Shown: in pieces, positions 39,648-48,559 of the stretch
Position numbering within the stretch: position 1 is the first letter of the stretch
Layout of the letters: each line of letters starts with the position of its first letter
NCBI RefSeq assembly: GCF_000312665.1
Contig: NZ_HF536773.1
Coordinates: 104,007-168,006 of the forward strand
DNA from: Rhizobium mesoamericanum STM3625
GTDB taxonomy: Bacteria; Pseudomonadota; Alphaproteobacteria; Rhizobiales; Rhizobiaceae
Direction: 5' to 3'
DNA: 64,000 nucleotides
Program-made: the position numbers and the translations under genes
The notes under the pieces: model-generated
Database searches by the model: none
What the model was told of the DNA's origin: nothing
Seen by the model: only the letters and a program-made list of their open reading frames with translations

Positions 39648-41753
39648 TTATTTTCCGTCCGATTGTCCTGTTGCCTGCGGCATCCCTGCCTGCAAGTCTG
39701 CCTCATCGGCAACAATGGCGGTGGCCTCGTCCAGCAACACGTCCTTTGCCTTCTTGCGGGCATTTTCAATAGCAATCTCACTACTCAGGCTACGCTCGTT
39801 TGCCTGCAGGCCATCATCTCCACCAGGGTCTTCGCCATCGCTGACTTGCGCACGAGACTTCATTCGACGTTCTCGGGCGGCCGCTTCCTTGCGACGTTCT
39901 GCTTCGTTGAGGGAGACAACCCCTTTGTCGCGTTGTGCCTTCAGGTCCGCAATGTCGCTTAGCAGGCCCTGGAAGTCCGGATCGATCTTTGTCCGCGCAT
40001 CATGGCGGCTTTGTAGTCCCGGCAGCAATGTCCCTACAGCGCCGTCGGGCTCGTAGTTCGCGGGCTTGATCTGCGCCCATGGCAGGGCGTTGTCATAACT
40101 GGTCTCGCCAAAGGTTTTCGGATCCGAAAGTCCCGGTAGGCTGATATCGGGCGTCACGCCACGCAGCTGGGTCGTACCGCCATTGATCCGGAAAAACTGC
40201 GCGATCGTCACCTTCAGCTCACCCAACTCGGGTTTGCTGTTGCGCACCATCTGGTCGAGATCGACGACAGTTTGAACAGTACCCTTACCGAAGCTGGGTT
40301 CGCCAACGATCACGCCTCGATCATAATCCTGGATCGCAGCGGCAAAAATCTCCGAAGCCGACGCCGAGCCGCGATTGATCAGGACACCAACCGGGCCAGT
40401 CCAGACCGGCGTCGGAAAGTCGGCGCTTCTTACCGTGATCTTGCCGTCACTACCGCGTTGCTGAACGACCGGCCCATTGCCGATGAACAGACCGGTCAAA
40501 TCGATTGCCTCGTCCAACGAACCGCCGCCATTATTGCGCAGGTCAATGAGAACGCTGTCGGCCCCTTCTTGCTTCAGTTCGCCGAGAAGCTTGGCGACAT
40601 CGCGGCTTGCGCTTTTGTAGTCCTTGTCTCCTTTGTGGCGGGCTTCAAAATCCTCATAGAAAGCCGGCAGAGTAATCACCCCGACTTTGTGAGTGGCCTC
40701 GCCCACCTTCACGGGCAGCACTGCCTTGCTGGCCGCCTGTTTTTCGAGGCTGATCTTGTCGCGCATCAGACTGATAACACGATGCGCACCTTCAGGACCG
40801 GCATCCGCGGGTAAGATCTCCAGGCGCACCACGGAGCCTTTTTTCCCTCGTATCAACTGTACGACTTCATCAAGGCGCGTGCCCACTACTTCCTTAATTG
40901 CGCCATCCTTGCCTTGACCAACGCCGATGATGCGATCTCCGACCAAGAGCTTGCCGGACAACTGCGCCGGCCCGCCAGGCACGAGTTCGCGGATCGTCGT
41001 GTAGTCGTCGCGTTCCTGCAGTACCGCGCCAATTCCAAAAAGCGAGAGCTTCATGGAGATATTGAAATCGGCCGAAGCGGTCGCGCCGAAATAGTCCGTG
41101 TGGGGGTCGACCGAGGTTGTATAGGCGTCCATGAAGGATTGGAAAACGTCGTCGCTCTTATACTTGTAAACGCGCTCGAGAGTGTTGGCATAACGTTTGT
41201 CGAGCGTTTCGCGAATAGCCGAGTCGGTCTTGCCTCCCAGCTTCAACCGCAACCAGTCGCTTTTGACGCGTTTGCGCCATAGCTCGTTGCTCTCGGCTTC
41301 CGACTGGGGCCAAGGCTCTTTGTCGCGCAGCACAAAATAGTTTTCCTGCGCACCGAAATCGAAATCCCGTTCAAGCAAGCTGCGCGCGTAGGTCATGCGG
41401 TCGACAATGCGCTTCTCATAGACGTTGAAGATTGAAAACGGGATCTTCAAGTCTTCCCGTTTGATCGCATCGTCGATCTCGCTGCGGTCAGACATGAACC
41501 TGTCGATGTCCGCTTGCAAAAAGAGCATGCGATCCGGATCGAGGGACTTGATGAATCGATCCATGATTCTCGCTGACAAGGCGTTGTCGAGTGGAATGGG
41601 CCTATAGCTGAAACGGGTCAAAAATTGTGCACTCAACTGAGCGGCTTGAGCCTGCTGTTTCAGCGGCGCCAAAACAGGTGGTGAGGCGACTTCAGCATAG
41701 GCGGACTGCGCGACCGCAAGAAATGCACCAAGGAAAATGTGTGATATGCGCAT
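39648..41753 (-). CDS. prc: tail-specific (C-terminal processing) protease
   Basis: A 701-residue periplasmic S41 serine protease that trims or degrades proteins from their C-terminal ends. Residues 1 to 20 form a signal peptide (FLGAFLAVAQSAYA). An N-terminal helical domain is followed by a PDZ domain (about 232 to 320: GIGAVLQERDDYTTIRELVPGGPAQLSGKLLVGDRIIGVG). The protease core has Ser465 in INRGSASASEIFAAAIQDYDRG and Lys490 in GEPSFGKGTVQ, with the same 25-residue spacing as in E. coli Prc. The C-terminal DUF3340-type tail is charged. It is longer than CtpA, as for E. coli Prc (682). Divergent from nuoH with 300 bases between. Confidence 0.95.
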   Translation of the reverse strand: MRISHIFLGAFLAVAQSAYAEVASPPVLAPLKQQAQAAQLSAQFLTRFSYRPIPLDNALSARIMDRFIKSLDPDRMLFLQADIDRFMSDRSEIDDAIKREDLKIPFSIFNVYEKRIVDRMTYARSLLERDFDFGAQENYFVLRDKEPWPQSEAESNELWRKRVKSDWLRLKLGGKTDSAIRETLDKRYANTLERVYKYKSDDVFQSFMDAYTTSVDPHTDYFGATASADFNISMKLSLFGIGAVLQERDDYTTIRELVPGGPAQLSGKLLVGDRIIGVGQGKDGAIKEVVGTRLDEVVQLIRGKKGSVVRLEILPADAGPEGAHRVISLMRDKISLEKQAASKAVLPVKVGEATHKVGVITLPAFYEDFEARHKGDKDYKSASRDVAKLLGELKQEGADSVLIDLRNNGGGSLDEAIDLTGLFIGNGPVVQQRGSDGKITVRSADFPTPVWTGPVGVLINRGSASASEIFAAAIQDYDRGVIVGEPSFGKGTVQTVVDLDQMVRNSKPELGELKVTIAQFFRINGGTTQLRGVTPDISLPGLSDPKTFGETSYDNALPWAQIKPANYEPDGAVGTLLPGLQSRHDARTKIDPDFQGLLSDIADLKAQRDKGVVSLNEAERRKEAAARERRMKSRAQVSDGEDPGGDDGLQANERSLSSEIAIENARKKAKDVLLDEATAIVADEADLQAGMPQATGQSDGK

Positions 41754-42056
41754 TCAGCGTTGATCCAATTCTTAAGGCCGATTGTCGATGCGCGACTAGG
41801 TGAAGCAATTATGGTTTTTTGGCAACCGGCAGGATCATATGCGCCAAAAGTGCGACAAAAATCCGCTCACACACCAGACAAGCACCCGAGGGAAGCCGCC
41901 GGAGCCTGGAGGCGTGAGGGATGACACCGTTATGGTGCATTGTCTCGCATGCGCCGGCGTTGTACGGTAAAAAGGTCAAATGCACGCGAGTGCTTTGTAA
42001 ACCGGAGGCAAAAGTCCGGTCGCGCGTTTCAACCCATGACTGCGGAACGGCCGACC
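41754..42056. other. divergent region between prc and nuoH
   Basis: About 300 bases that should hold promoters for both genes. I see no Fnr/FixK box, no stress-promoter pattern and no hairpin with a T-run. An in-frame ATG for nuoH at 42036 is an alternative start. Confidence 0.4.
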
Positions 42057-43058
42057 ATGGAGCTTATCGTCGCTCTTAGCCTGATCGTCTTCAAGGTCGC
42101 CCTGCTGATTGCGATCCTGTTGTTGCTGCCTTTGCCACTGACTTGGCTGGAACGCAAGATTGCCGGGCATATGCAGCAGCGCATGGGGCCAATGCGGGTG
42201 GGCTGGCACGGGCTGCTGCAGCCGGTGGCGGACGGAATCAAGCTCTTGACAAAAGAAGACCACATCCCGGCCGACGCTGACCGCTTCCTGTTCAAACTCG
42301 CCCCGCTCCTGGCCCTTGCTCCGCCCTTTGTCGTGTTTGTCGCTGTCCCTTTCGGCGAGTCCATCTCGGTTCTCAATGCACAAGTCACCCTCTATGCTTC
42401 CAACCTGAACGTTGCATTGCTTTTCGTCTTCGCGGTGATCGGGCTGGAGGTCTACGGGGTGATCTTCGGCGGGTGGGCGGCAAACAGCAAATACGCGGTT
42501 CTCGGGAGCTTGAGAACCTGCGCGCAGATGATCAGCTACGAGATCCCAATGGGGTTTGCTGTCGTCGGCGTGATCATGCTGGCGCAGTCGATGAGCCTTG
42601 TGGATATAGTGCGCGCCCAGAGCGACACGTGGAACATTGTATATCAGCCGGTCGGCTTCTTCGTGTTCTTCGTCGCCGGAATGGCCGAAGCGCAGCGCAT
42701 TCCCTTCGACCTCGCGGAAGCGGAAGGCGATCTCGGCGCCGGCTTTCATACCGAGTACAGCGGCATCCGTTTCGCGTTCTTCATGGTCAGCGAGTATGTG
42801 ATCATGCTGCTCGTATCCGTGCTTGCTGTGATCCTGTTCTTCGGCGGCTGGAATGGCGCACTGATCCCGTTGCCGCCCCTCCTCTGGTTCGCATTGAAGG
42901 TGGCGTTCTTCGTCTACCTCTTCATGTGGCTTCGTTTCACCTTGCCGCGCTACCGCTATGACCAACTCATGGCGATCGGGTGGAAAGTCTTGCTTCCTCT
43001 GTCGATGGCGAACATAATCATAACCGGTATCCTTTTAGGGGCCACGGCGGCCCCGTAG
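42057..43058 (+). CDS. nuoH: NADH-quinone oxidoreductase subunit H
   Basis: Membrane subunit of complex I at the junction of peripheral and membrane arms, forming the quinone channel. Of 333 residues, family marks include LPLPLTWLERKIAGHMQQRMGPMRVGWHGLLQPVADGIKLLTKEDHIP, FGGWAANSKYAVLGSLRTCAQMISYEIPMG, AEAQRIPFDLAEAEGDLGAGFHTEYSG and FTLPRYRYDQLM. The conserved Glu-rich loop between membrane segments is intact. The start is one of two close ATGs; neither has a strong ribosome binding site. It lies on the plus strand next to nuoI, opposite to nuoABCDEFG, which is unusual for a nuo cluster. Confidence 0.95.
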   Translation: MELIVALSLIVFKVALLIAILLLLPLPLTWLERKIAGHMQQRMGPMRVGWHGLLQPVADGIKLLTKEDHIPADADRFLFKLAPLLALAPPFVVFVAVPFGESISVLNAQVTLYASNLNVALLFVFAVIGLEVYGVIFGGWAANSKYAVLGSLRTCAQMISYEIPMGFAVVGVIMLAQSMSLVDIVRAQSDTWNIVYQPVGFFVFFVAGMAEAQRIPFDLAEAEGDLGAGFHTEYSGIRFAFFMVSEYVIMLLVSVLAVILFFGGWNGALIPLPPLLWFALKVAFFVYLFMWLRFTLPRYRYDQLMAIGWKVLLPLSMANIIITGILLGATAAP

Positions 43059-43068
43059 CGGGGCGGCA

Positions 43069-43635
43069 ATGTCGCACGCACAGCATAGACTTGGAACATG
43101 GATCGGCTGGGGCTTCTTCGCGGATCTGGCGAGCGCCTTGGCGCTGACCTTTGGTTACATGTTCTCCAGACCCGTCACCATGCAGTATCCGGATCAGGAA
43201 AAATGGTTGCCGTACCCGCGCTACCGCGGACACCATTATCTGAACCGCGACGAAACTGGCGAGATCAAATGCGTCGCCTGCGAACTCTGCGCCAAGATTT
43301 GTCCCTGCGATTGCATCGAGGTCGTGCCGTACGAGGACGAAAACGGCAAAAGACACCCAATAAAATTCGAGATCGACACGGCCCGGTGCCTGTTCTGCGG
43401 CCTGTGTGAGGACGCCTGCCCGGCGGATGCGATCGCACTTGGCCAACAGTACGAATTCTCGAGTTTTTCCTCGGGCGATCTCGTGATTGGGCGCGATGAT
43501 CTGCTCACCAAGCCGCACAAGGCGGTCACCGGCGGCGGAGTGGTCGCTGCCCGCCTGAATACGAAGAAGGATGTGCTCGTCGAGACGAAAGAGACGCAGG
43601 GCTATAACTGGTGGCGAAATATCCGCAGAACGTGA
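43069..43635 (+). CDS. nuoI: NADH-quinone oxidoreductase subunit I
   Basis: Peripheral-arm subunit with two 4Fe-4S clusters (N6a and N6b) passing electrons toward NuoB. Of 188 residues, ligands are Cys68, 71, 74 and 78 in CVACELCAKICP and Cys107, 110, 113 and 117 in CLFCGLCEDACP. An N-terminal amphipathic helix anchors it to the membrane. It starts 10 bases after nuoH with GGGGCGG upstream, so the two are one operon, followed by the CBS gene 45 bases later. Confidence 0.95.
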   Translation: MSHAQHRLGTWIGWGFFADLASALALTFGYMFSRPVTMQYPDQEKWLPYPRYRGHHYLNRDETGEIKCVACELCAKICPCDCIEVVPYEDENGKRHPIKFEIDTARCLFCGLCEDACPADAIALGQQYEFSSFSSGDLVIGRDDLLTKPHKAVTGGGVVAARLNTKKDVLVETKETQGYNWWRNIRRT

Positions 43636-43680
43636 ACGCTGCCAGCTCAAAAACCCGAGGCGCTCGCAAAGGAGGCTCAG

Positions 43681-44121
43681 ATGTTTGTCGGCGATATCAT
43701 GAAGAACAAGGGTTTCGGTGTCATCGCGGTCAGTCCCGACCAGACGATGGTGGAAGTCCTGAGACTGTTTCGAGCCAATAATATCGGTTTCGTCGTCGTC
43801 AGCCGCTCCAACAGCGAATATCTGGGTTCGCTGTCAGAACGGGACTGCTGCAATGCGGTGGCCGAATACGGAACAGATGCGCCGACGATGCGGGTCGGTG
43901 ATATCATGAACCGCGATATGGCAACCTGCTCGACTCGCGATGTGTTGCCCGTCGCGATGGCGATCATGACCGAGCGGCGCACACGTCACGTGTTGGTCAT
44001 GGATGACGGCGACGTCATCGGCGTGGTCAGCGTCGGTGACGTGGTCAAACACAGGCTCGATGAAGCGCAGCGTACGGAGCAGGACCTCCAAGACTATATC
44101 TGCGGGAACAGGTATCACTGA
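43681..44121 (+). CDS. CBS-pair domain protein
   Basis: A 146-residue protein made of two CBS domains, a module that binds adenosine nucleotides (AMP, ATP, NADH-type ligands) and signals energy state. CBS1 is about residues 8 to 60 (GVIAVSPDQTMVEVLRLFRANNIGFVVVSRSNSEYLGSLSERD) and CBS2 about 75 to 130 (TCSTRDVLPVAMAIMTERRTRHVLVMDDGDVIGVVSVGDVVKHR). A strong AAAGGAGG precedes the ATG. It follows nuoI on the same strand and ends 6 bases from the convergent nuoG end, so it may regulate this complex I; this is a position-based inference. Confidence 0.88.
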   Translation: MFVGDIMKNKGFGVIAVSPDQTMVEVLRLFRANNIGFVVVSRSNSEYLGSLSERDCCNAVAEYGTDAPTMRVGDIMNRDMATCSTRDVLPVAMAIMTERRTRHVLVMDDGDVIGVVSVGDVVKHRLDEAQRTEQDLQDYICGNRYH

Positions 44122-44127
44122 CACCGG

Positions 44128-46734
44128 TCAAGGCAGCCCACCACCCATGCCCTGGTTGTGGTCCTGAGGACTTGATGCTGCGTCGGTTTGATGGGCGGCA
44201 GTCGTGGCCTCTTGCACCTCGACCGGGCACGGATACTCGCCCTTCCGCATCAGTTTGTTGAGCTGCAGGGATCTGTAGTTTTCCGGCACGAAGACGAGAC
44301 CTTTCGGGAACGCTTTGTCGATCTTGAGTTTCGCCTCCAGCTCACCCCTCGCCGAACGCACAACTACCTGATCGCCATCCGAAAGGCAAAGCTCGGCGGC
44401 ATCCTCCTCGCTGATCGCGACATAGGGGTCGCTTGCTACCGTATTCAGGATTTCCGAGCGTTCGGAAAGATAGCCGTTATGAAACAGGCAATTGCCCGTG
44501 ACCAGCATGAGCCCGTCGACTGGCTTGGGCGCAGGCGGCGGCGCGAAGAACTCTCCGGTCTGTGATGTCGGCACTGTTCTGGTGAATATGCCGTCAGCAT
44601 GAAGCCCGCCCAGCGTCACTTCCTGATAGGCTGGCACCAGCCGGGCAATCTCGCTGAAAATGTCCTCTGGTGTCGATGGCTCCAAACGTTGGCCCCTGAG
44701 CGCTGCGACAAAGTCGAAGATCGCCAGATTGTCTCGCGCCTCGAAGGCGGGCTCGCGGAATTTTCGAACCTTTTGGATTCGGCCCTCGTTGTTGGTGAAT
44801 GTACCGGATTCTTCGCCATAACCCGCAGCAGGCAGAATGACGTTTGCAAGGCCAGCAGTATCCGTGAGGAAGGCATCCTGCACAATCACCAGATCGGCCC
44901 CGCCCAGCGCTCGCGTCACGAAGTCCCGGTCGGGATAGGCTATCAGGGGATCGGTTCCGGCAATGTAAAGCGCACCCATCCGCCCTTCGATGCAGAGTTC
45001 CAGCATCGCGTGAAGATCTGCGCCGGGTTCAGATGGGATATCACTCCCCCAGTTTCGTGCGAGAGCATCACGGGCGGCATCATCGGCGACGGCCTGCCCC
45101 CCTGGCAGGGTCGCCGGCAGGACCCCCATGTCCCATGCTCCCATCTGGTTGGCGCGATCAAACAGGAACTGCATCGCCGGAGCCTTGCCGAGCAGGCGCA
45201 GAAGCTGCAGCAGATTGTTCAGCTGCCGCAAGGTCGCGCGCGCCTTGGGTGATCTGAGGAGGTCGACGCTGACCAGCAACGTGACGCTGCGGCCTTCAAG
45301 GAGTGCTGTTGCCAGAGGACCCTGCCCGTCACTGTTTGAGTCTATCGCTTGGCTGCCGACAGCGGCTTCGGTGACAGCAAAAGCTTCGCCCGGCAAGGTA
45401 TGACGAGCCGCTGCCCTGAGCCCAGCGACCACAGCCGCAATGCTCGCCGCTTCTTCGCCCGGCCGGGCGCGAACAACCGCCCGGGCATCAGCGTCCAGGC
45501 GGCAAGGCCGCGCCGAGAGTATCAGCAATCTCGTTTGCCGCCGCCGGACGCTATCACGCAGCAGATATTCGGTGACCGGGTTTTCTTCGGTGACGTTGCC
45601 GCCGACGACGAGCACACAGTCATTGCCAATCACCTCGTCCAGCGGCGCACGGCTGTAGAAGCCTGTAATCATCGGGCCGAGCACGTCAAAGGGCGCGCAC
45701 CAGCGCGACGAGCAATCGATGTTGTTGGTCCGGAATACGCTACGCATCAGCTTCTGGAACTGGTAGAGCGCCTCGTTGGGCAACCGGGCTGACGCGAGCC
45801 CGCCAGCTGGCTTGTGCGCGGCGGCCGCAAGGCGCTGGCGCAAAAAGTCCCCGGCTTCACCCCAGGACACTGGAACCAGCGCACCGTCGCGACGGATCAT
45901 CGGCCGTTTGATCCGATCCCCACCCTCGATAAAGTCGAGCCCGAAGCGTCCGCGTACGCAGAGCGTTTCGCGATTGACACCGTGTTCCTGTTTGGAGTGG
46001 ACCCGCATGAACTCCCCTTTGCGTGTGCCAACGGTAAGCTGGCAGCCGGTGCCGCAGTGCGGGCAAATCGTGTCCGTCTCGGCCAGATCCCAGGGGCGCG
46101 CCTTATAGCGGTAGGGAAAGCTCATCAGCGCGCCAACCGGGCAGACTTCGACGCAGTTTCCGCACTGATCGCAACTCGCAAGGCTGCCTTCAAAGCCGGT
46201 GACGGCAGTATCCATCCCTTTCTCGATCGTGCCGAGGGCGACAGCTCCGACGACCTCCTCGCACATTCGCACGCATCGCTGGCATTGGATGCAGCGGTTT
46301 ACGTTCATGATGATGACCGGACTGAGACGAATGTCCCTGGAGTGGAATACACGTTTGGGATCGCGGAACTCGCTGCGGCTGGGGCCGTAGGCCATGACCA
46401 TGTCCTGAAGCTCGCATTCGCCCCCCTTGTCGCAGATCGGGCAGTCGAGCGGATGATTGGCAAGCAGCATGTCGAGCATGGAAGAACGCGTTTCGTCGAT
46501 CAGCGGGGTGTTCGTCCGCACGACCATGCCATCGGTGACCGCGGTGGCGCAGGCAGGCTGCAGGCGCCGCAGGCCTTCGATCTCCACCAGGCACATGCGG
46601 CACGACGCCAGCGGCGGCAGCCTCTTCAGATAACAGAACGTCGGGATTTCGATGCCGAGACGCCGGGCAGCCTGCAGCACGGTCGATCCAGCCTCGACTT
46701 CCAGCACCTGTTCGTTGATCGTGACTTTAGGCAT
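44128..46734 (-). CDS. nuoG: NADH-quinone oxidoreductase subunit G
   Basis: The large peripheral-arm iron-sulfur subunit, 868 residues. The N-terminal 2Fe-2S domain carries FCYLKRLPPLASCRMCLVEIEG; the His-ligated 4Fe-4S part has CPICDKGGECELQD and the double 4Fe-4S motifs CIQCQRCVRMCEEV and CDQCGNCVEVCPVGAL follow; then CPHCGTGCQLTVGTRKGE opens the formate-dehydrogenase-like domain (an N7-type cluster site, retained here). The rest is molybdopterin-oxidoreductase-like without a metal-pterin centre. Length is in the upper range because of the C-terminal domain. It is the last gene of the minus-strand block and follows nuoF after 33 bases with GAGGAAA upstream. Confidence 0.95.
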   Translation of the reverse strand: MPKVTINEQVLEVEAGSTVLQAARRLGIEIPTFCYLKRLPPLASCRMCLVEIEGLRRLQPACATAVTDGMVVRTNTPLIDETRSSMLDMLLANHPLDCPICDKGGECELQDMVMAYGPSRSEFRDPKRVFHSRDIRLSPVIIMNVNRCIQCQRCVRMCEEVVGAVALGTIEKGMDTAVTGFEGSLASCDQCGNCVEVCPVGALMSFPYRYKARPWDLAETDTICPHCGTGCQLTVGTRKGEFMRVHSKQEHGVNRETLCVRGRFGLDFIEGGDRIKRPMIRRDGALVPVSWGEAGDFLRQRLAAAAHKPAGGLASARLPNEALYQFQKLMRSVFRTNNIDCSSRWCAPFDVLGPMITGFYSRAPLDEVIGNDCVLVVGGNVTEENPVTEYLLRDSVRRRQTRLLILSARPCRLDADARAVVRARPGEEAASIAAVVAGLRAAARHTLPGEAFAVTEAAVGSQAIDSNSDGQGPLATALLEGRSVTLLVSVDLLRSPKARATLRQLNNLLQLLRLLGKAPAMQFLFDRANQMGAWDMGVLPATLPGGQAVADDAARDALARNWGSDIPSEPGADLHAMLELCIEGRMGALYIAGTDPLIAYPDRDFVTRALGGADLVIVQDAFLTDTAGLANVILPAAGYGEESGTFTNNEGRIQKVRKFREPAFEARDNLAIFDFVAALRGQRLEPSTPEDIFSEIARLVPAYQEVTLGGLHADGIFTRTVPTSQTGEFFAPPPAPKPVDGLMLVTGNCLFHNGYLSERSEILNTVASDPYVAISEEDAAELCLSDGDQVVVRSARGELEAKLKIDKAFPKGLVFVPENYRSLQLNKLMRKGEYPCPVEVQEATTAAHQTDAASSPQDHNQGMGGGLP

Positions 46735-46767
46735 GGTTTCCTCACGGCCCTGCTTCAGCGTGCTCCT

Positions 46768-48033
46768 TCAGTGATACGGGCACTTTCGCTCCTCGATATG
46801 GGCAACAAATTCATCGCGGAAATGCGCCAGAGCCGCCCGCAATCCCATCGCCGCCCCGTCCCCGAGGGCGCAAAACGTGTTGCCGAATATGCCCTTGCAG
46901 AGCTTCTCCAGCTGCTCCAGGTCGCCTGGGGTACCTTCCCCGGCTTCGATCCGGCGCAGGACCTTTACGGCCCAGTTCAATCCTTCCCGGCATGGCGTGC
47001 ATTTGCCGCACGACTCATGATGGAAGAACTCGACGATACGAGTGGCCACCTTGACCATGCAGGTCGTGTCGTCGATCACGATGACGCCTGCCGAGCCGAG
47101 CATCGTTCCGGCGGCGGCCAGCGAATCGAAATCCATCCCCACGTCCAGACCGCGCTCCGGTATGACCGGCGCCGATACGCCTCCGGGTATCACGGCCTTG
47201 ACCTTGCGTCCCGGCAGCGGTCCGCCGGCATGCTCCTCGACGAGCTCGCGCAACTGTATGCCCATTGGCAGCTCGTAGAGGCCGGGTTTGCGCACCTGGC
47301 CGCTGAGGCAATAGAGCTTCGGACCAGGGCTCTTGTCCGGGCCGATGCCGCGGAACCATTCGGCGCCCCGCACAACGATATGCGGTACGCAGATCAGCGT
47401 CTCGACATTGTTGATGACCGTGGGGCTCGCGTAGAGCCCGGCCACGGCCGGAAACGGCGGTTTCAACCGCGGCTGGGCCCGCTTTCCCTCAAGCGACTCC
47501 AGCATGGCGGTCTCCTCGCCGCAGATGTAGGCGCCGGCGCCGCAGTGAATATGTATGGTGAAATTGAAAGCCGAGCCGAGTATGCGCGCTCCCAGATAAC
47601 CCGCAGCACTAGCCTCTGCGATCGCCTGCTCGAGGCGGCGAATGGCCGTCACATACTCCCCGCGGATGTAGACATAGGCGGTTTCGGCCCCGATCGCGTA
47701 AGCGCTGATTGCCAGTCCCTCGATGAGCTGGTGCGGATCGCGCTCCATGATGATCCGGTCCTTGAAGGTCCCCGGCTCGCCCTCATCGGCGTTGCAGCAA
47801 AGATATGTCGGCTTGCCGCTTTGCTTCGGCACGAAACTCCATTTCATTCCCGTCGGGAACCCGGCACCGCCGCGACCGCGCAGGTTTGACTGTTTGACGA
47901 GTTCGATGACCTCGTCAGGCGTGTAGTCGCGCAGCGCCTTGGCCAGAGCCTGGTAGCCACCGCCAGCTTCGTAGGTGGACAGCAGATGACCAGACCGGAT
48001 ATCGACACTCTTGAGGAGGACCGGCTCGAACAT
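46768..48033 (-). CDS. nuoF: NADH-quinone oxidoreductase subunit F
   Basis: NADH-oxidising flavoprotein of complex I, 421 residues. FMN/NADH site: GRGGAGFPTGMKW and NADEGEPGTFKDR; the quinone-arm cluster N3 ligands are in CGKCTPCREGLNW with a distal Cys in GNTFCALGDG. The GGGGAG before the ATG overlaps the end of nuoE; the two genes are 3 bases apart, so translation is coupled. Confidence 0.96.
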   Translation of the reverse strand: MFEPVLLKSVDIRSGHLLSTYEAGGGYQALAKALRDYTPDEVIELVKQSNLRGRGGAGFPTGMKWSFVPKQSGKPTYLCCNADEGEPGTFKDRIIMERDPHQLIEGLAISAYAIGAETAYVYIRGEYVTAIRRLEQAIAEASAAGYLGARILGSAFNFTIHIHCGAGAYICGEETAMLESLEGKRAQPRLKPPFPAVAGLYASPTVINNVETLICVPHIVVRGAEWFRGIGPDKSPGPKLYCLSGQVRKPGLYELPMGIQLRELVEEHAGGPLPGRKVKAVIPGGVSAPVIPERGLDVGMDFDSLAAAGTMLGSAGVIVIDDTTCMVKVATRIVEFFHHESCGKCTPCREGLNWAVKVLRRIEAGEGTPGDLEQLEKLCKGIFGNTFCALGDGAAMGLRAALAHFRDEFVAHIEERKCPYH

Positions 48034-48036
48034 TGG

Positions 48037-48543
48037 CTACTCCCCGAACGATGATGCGGCGGCGAGATCGGCAGCAGTGGTCGCCTGCGTTCGCAATTTT
48101 TCGAGAAGCAGGTCGATCCGTGCGCTGTCGAGATGGCCGTGATAATTGTCGCCAACCTGCATCACCGGAGCCATTTCGCAGGCGCCAAGGCATTCGACGG
48201 TCGAAAGTGTGAACAGCCGGTCCGAGGTTGTTTCGCCCTTTTTGATCCCGAGCGTCTCCTCCAGATGCGTCAGCAGGTCCTCTGATCGGCGCAGCATGCA
48301 GGAGACGTTGTCGCAAAGCTGCAGGTGGAACTTCCCGACAGGCGCGGTATGGAAGAGGGTATAGAAGGTCGCCAGTTCGTAGACCCATATTCGCTCGACG
48401 CCGAGGATGTCGGCGACCTCTTCCAGCACCGGACCGGGAAGATGGCCGTGTTCGCTCTGTGCGATCAGCAGCGCGGGCATGATCGCCGAGCGCTGGTCGG
48501 GATACCGCGCAGCCGCTTCTTCGATCTTTTCGCGCATCGTCAT
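48037..48543 (-). CDS. nuoE: NADH-quinone oxidoreductase subunit E
   Basis: Thioredoxin-like subunit with the 2Fe-2S cluster N1a, 168 residues. Ligands: CDNVSCMLRR (two Cys) and VECLGACEMAPVMQVGDN (two Cys). Helical N-terminal part (REKIEEAAARYPDQRSAIMPALLIAQSEHGHL) is as in the family. Three start codons are close together (GTG, ATG, ATG within 9 bases); the middle one was chosen. Between nuoD (16 bases) and nuoF (3 bases). Confidence 0.95.
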   Translation of the reverse strand: MTMREKIEEAAARYPDQRSAIMPALLIAQSEHGHLPGPVLEEVADILGVERIWVYELATFYTLFHTAPVGKFHLQLCDNVSCMLRRSEDLLTHLEETLGIKKGETTSDRLFTLSTVECLGACEMAPVMQVGDNYHGHLDSARIDLLLEKLRTQATTAADLAAASSFGE

Positions 48544-48559
48544 CACATCCAGATCCCTG

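Noticed and set aside
45814..47889. A 691-codon plus-strand frame
   Set aside because: Lies fully antisense to nuoG and nuoF, whose cofactor motifs are intact; composition is that of a GC-rich shadow frame.
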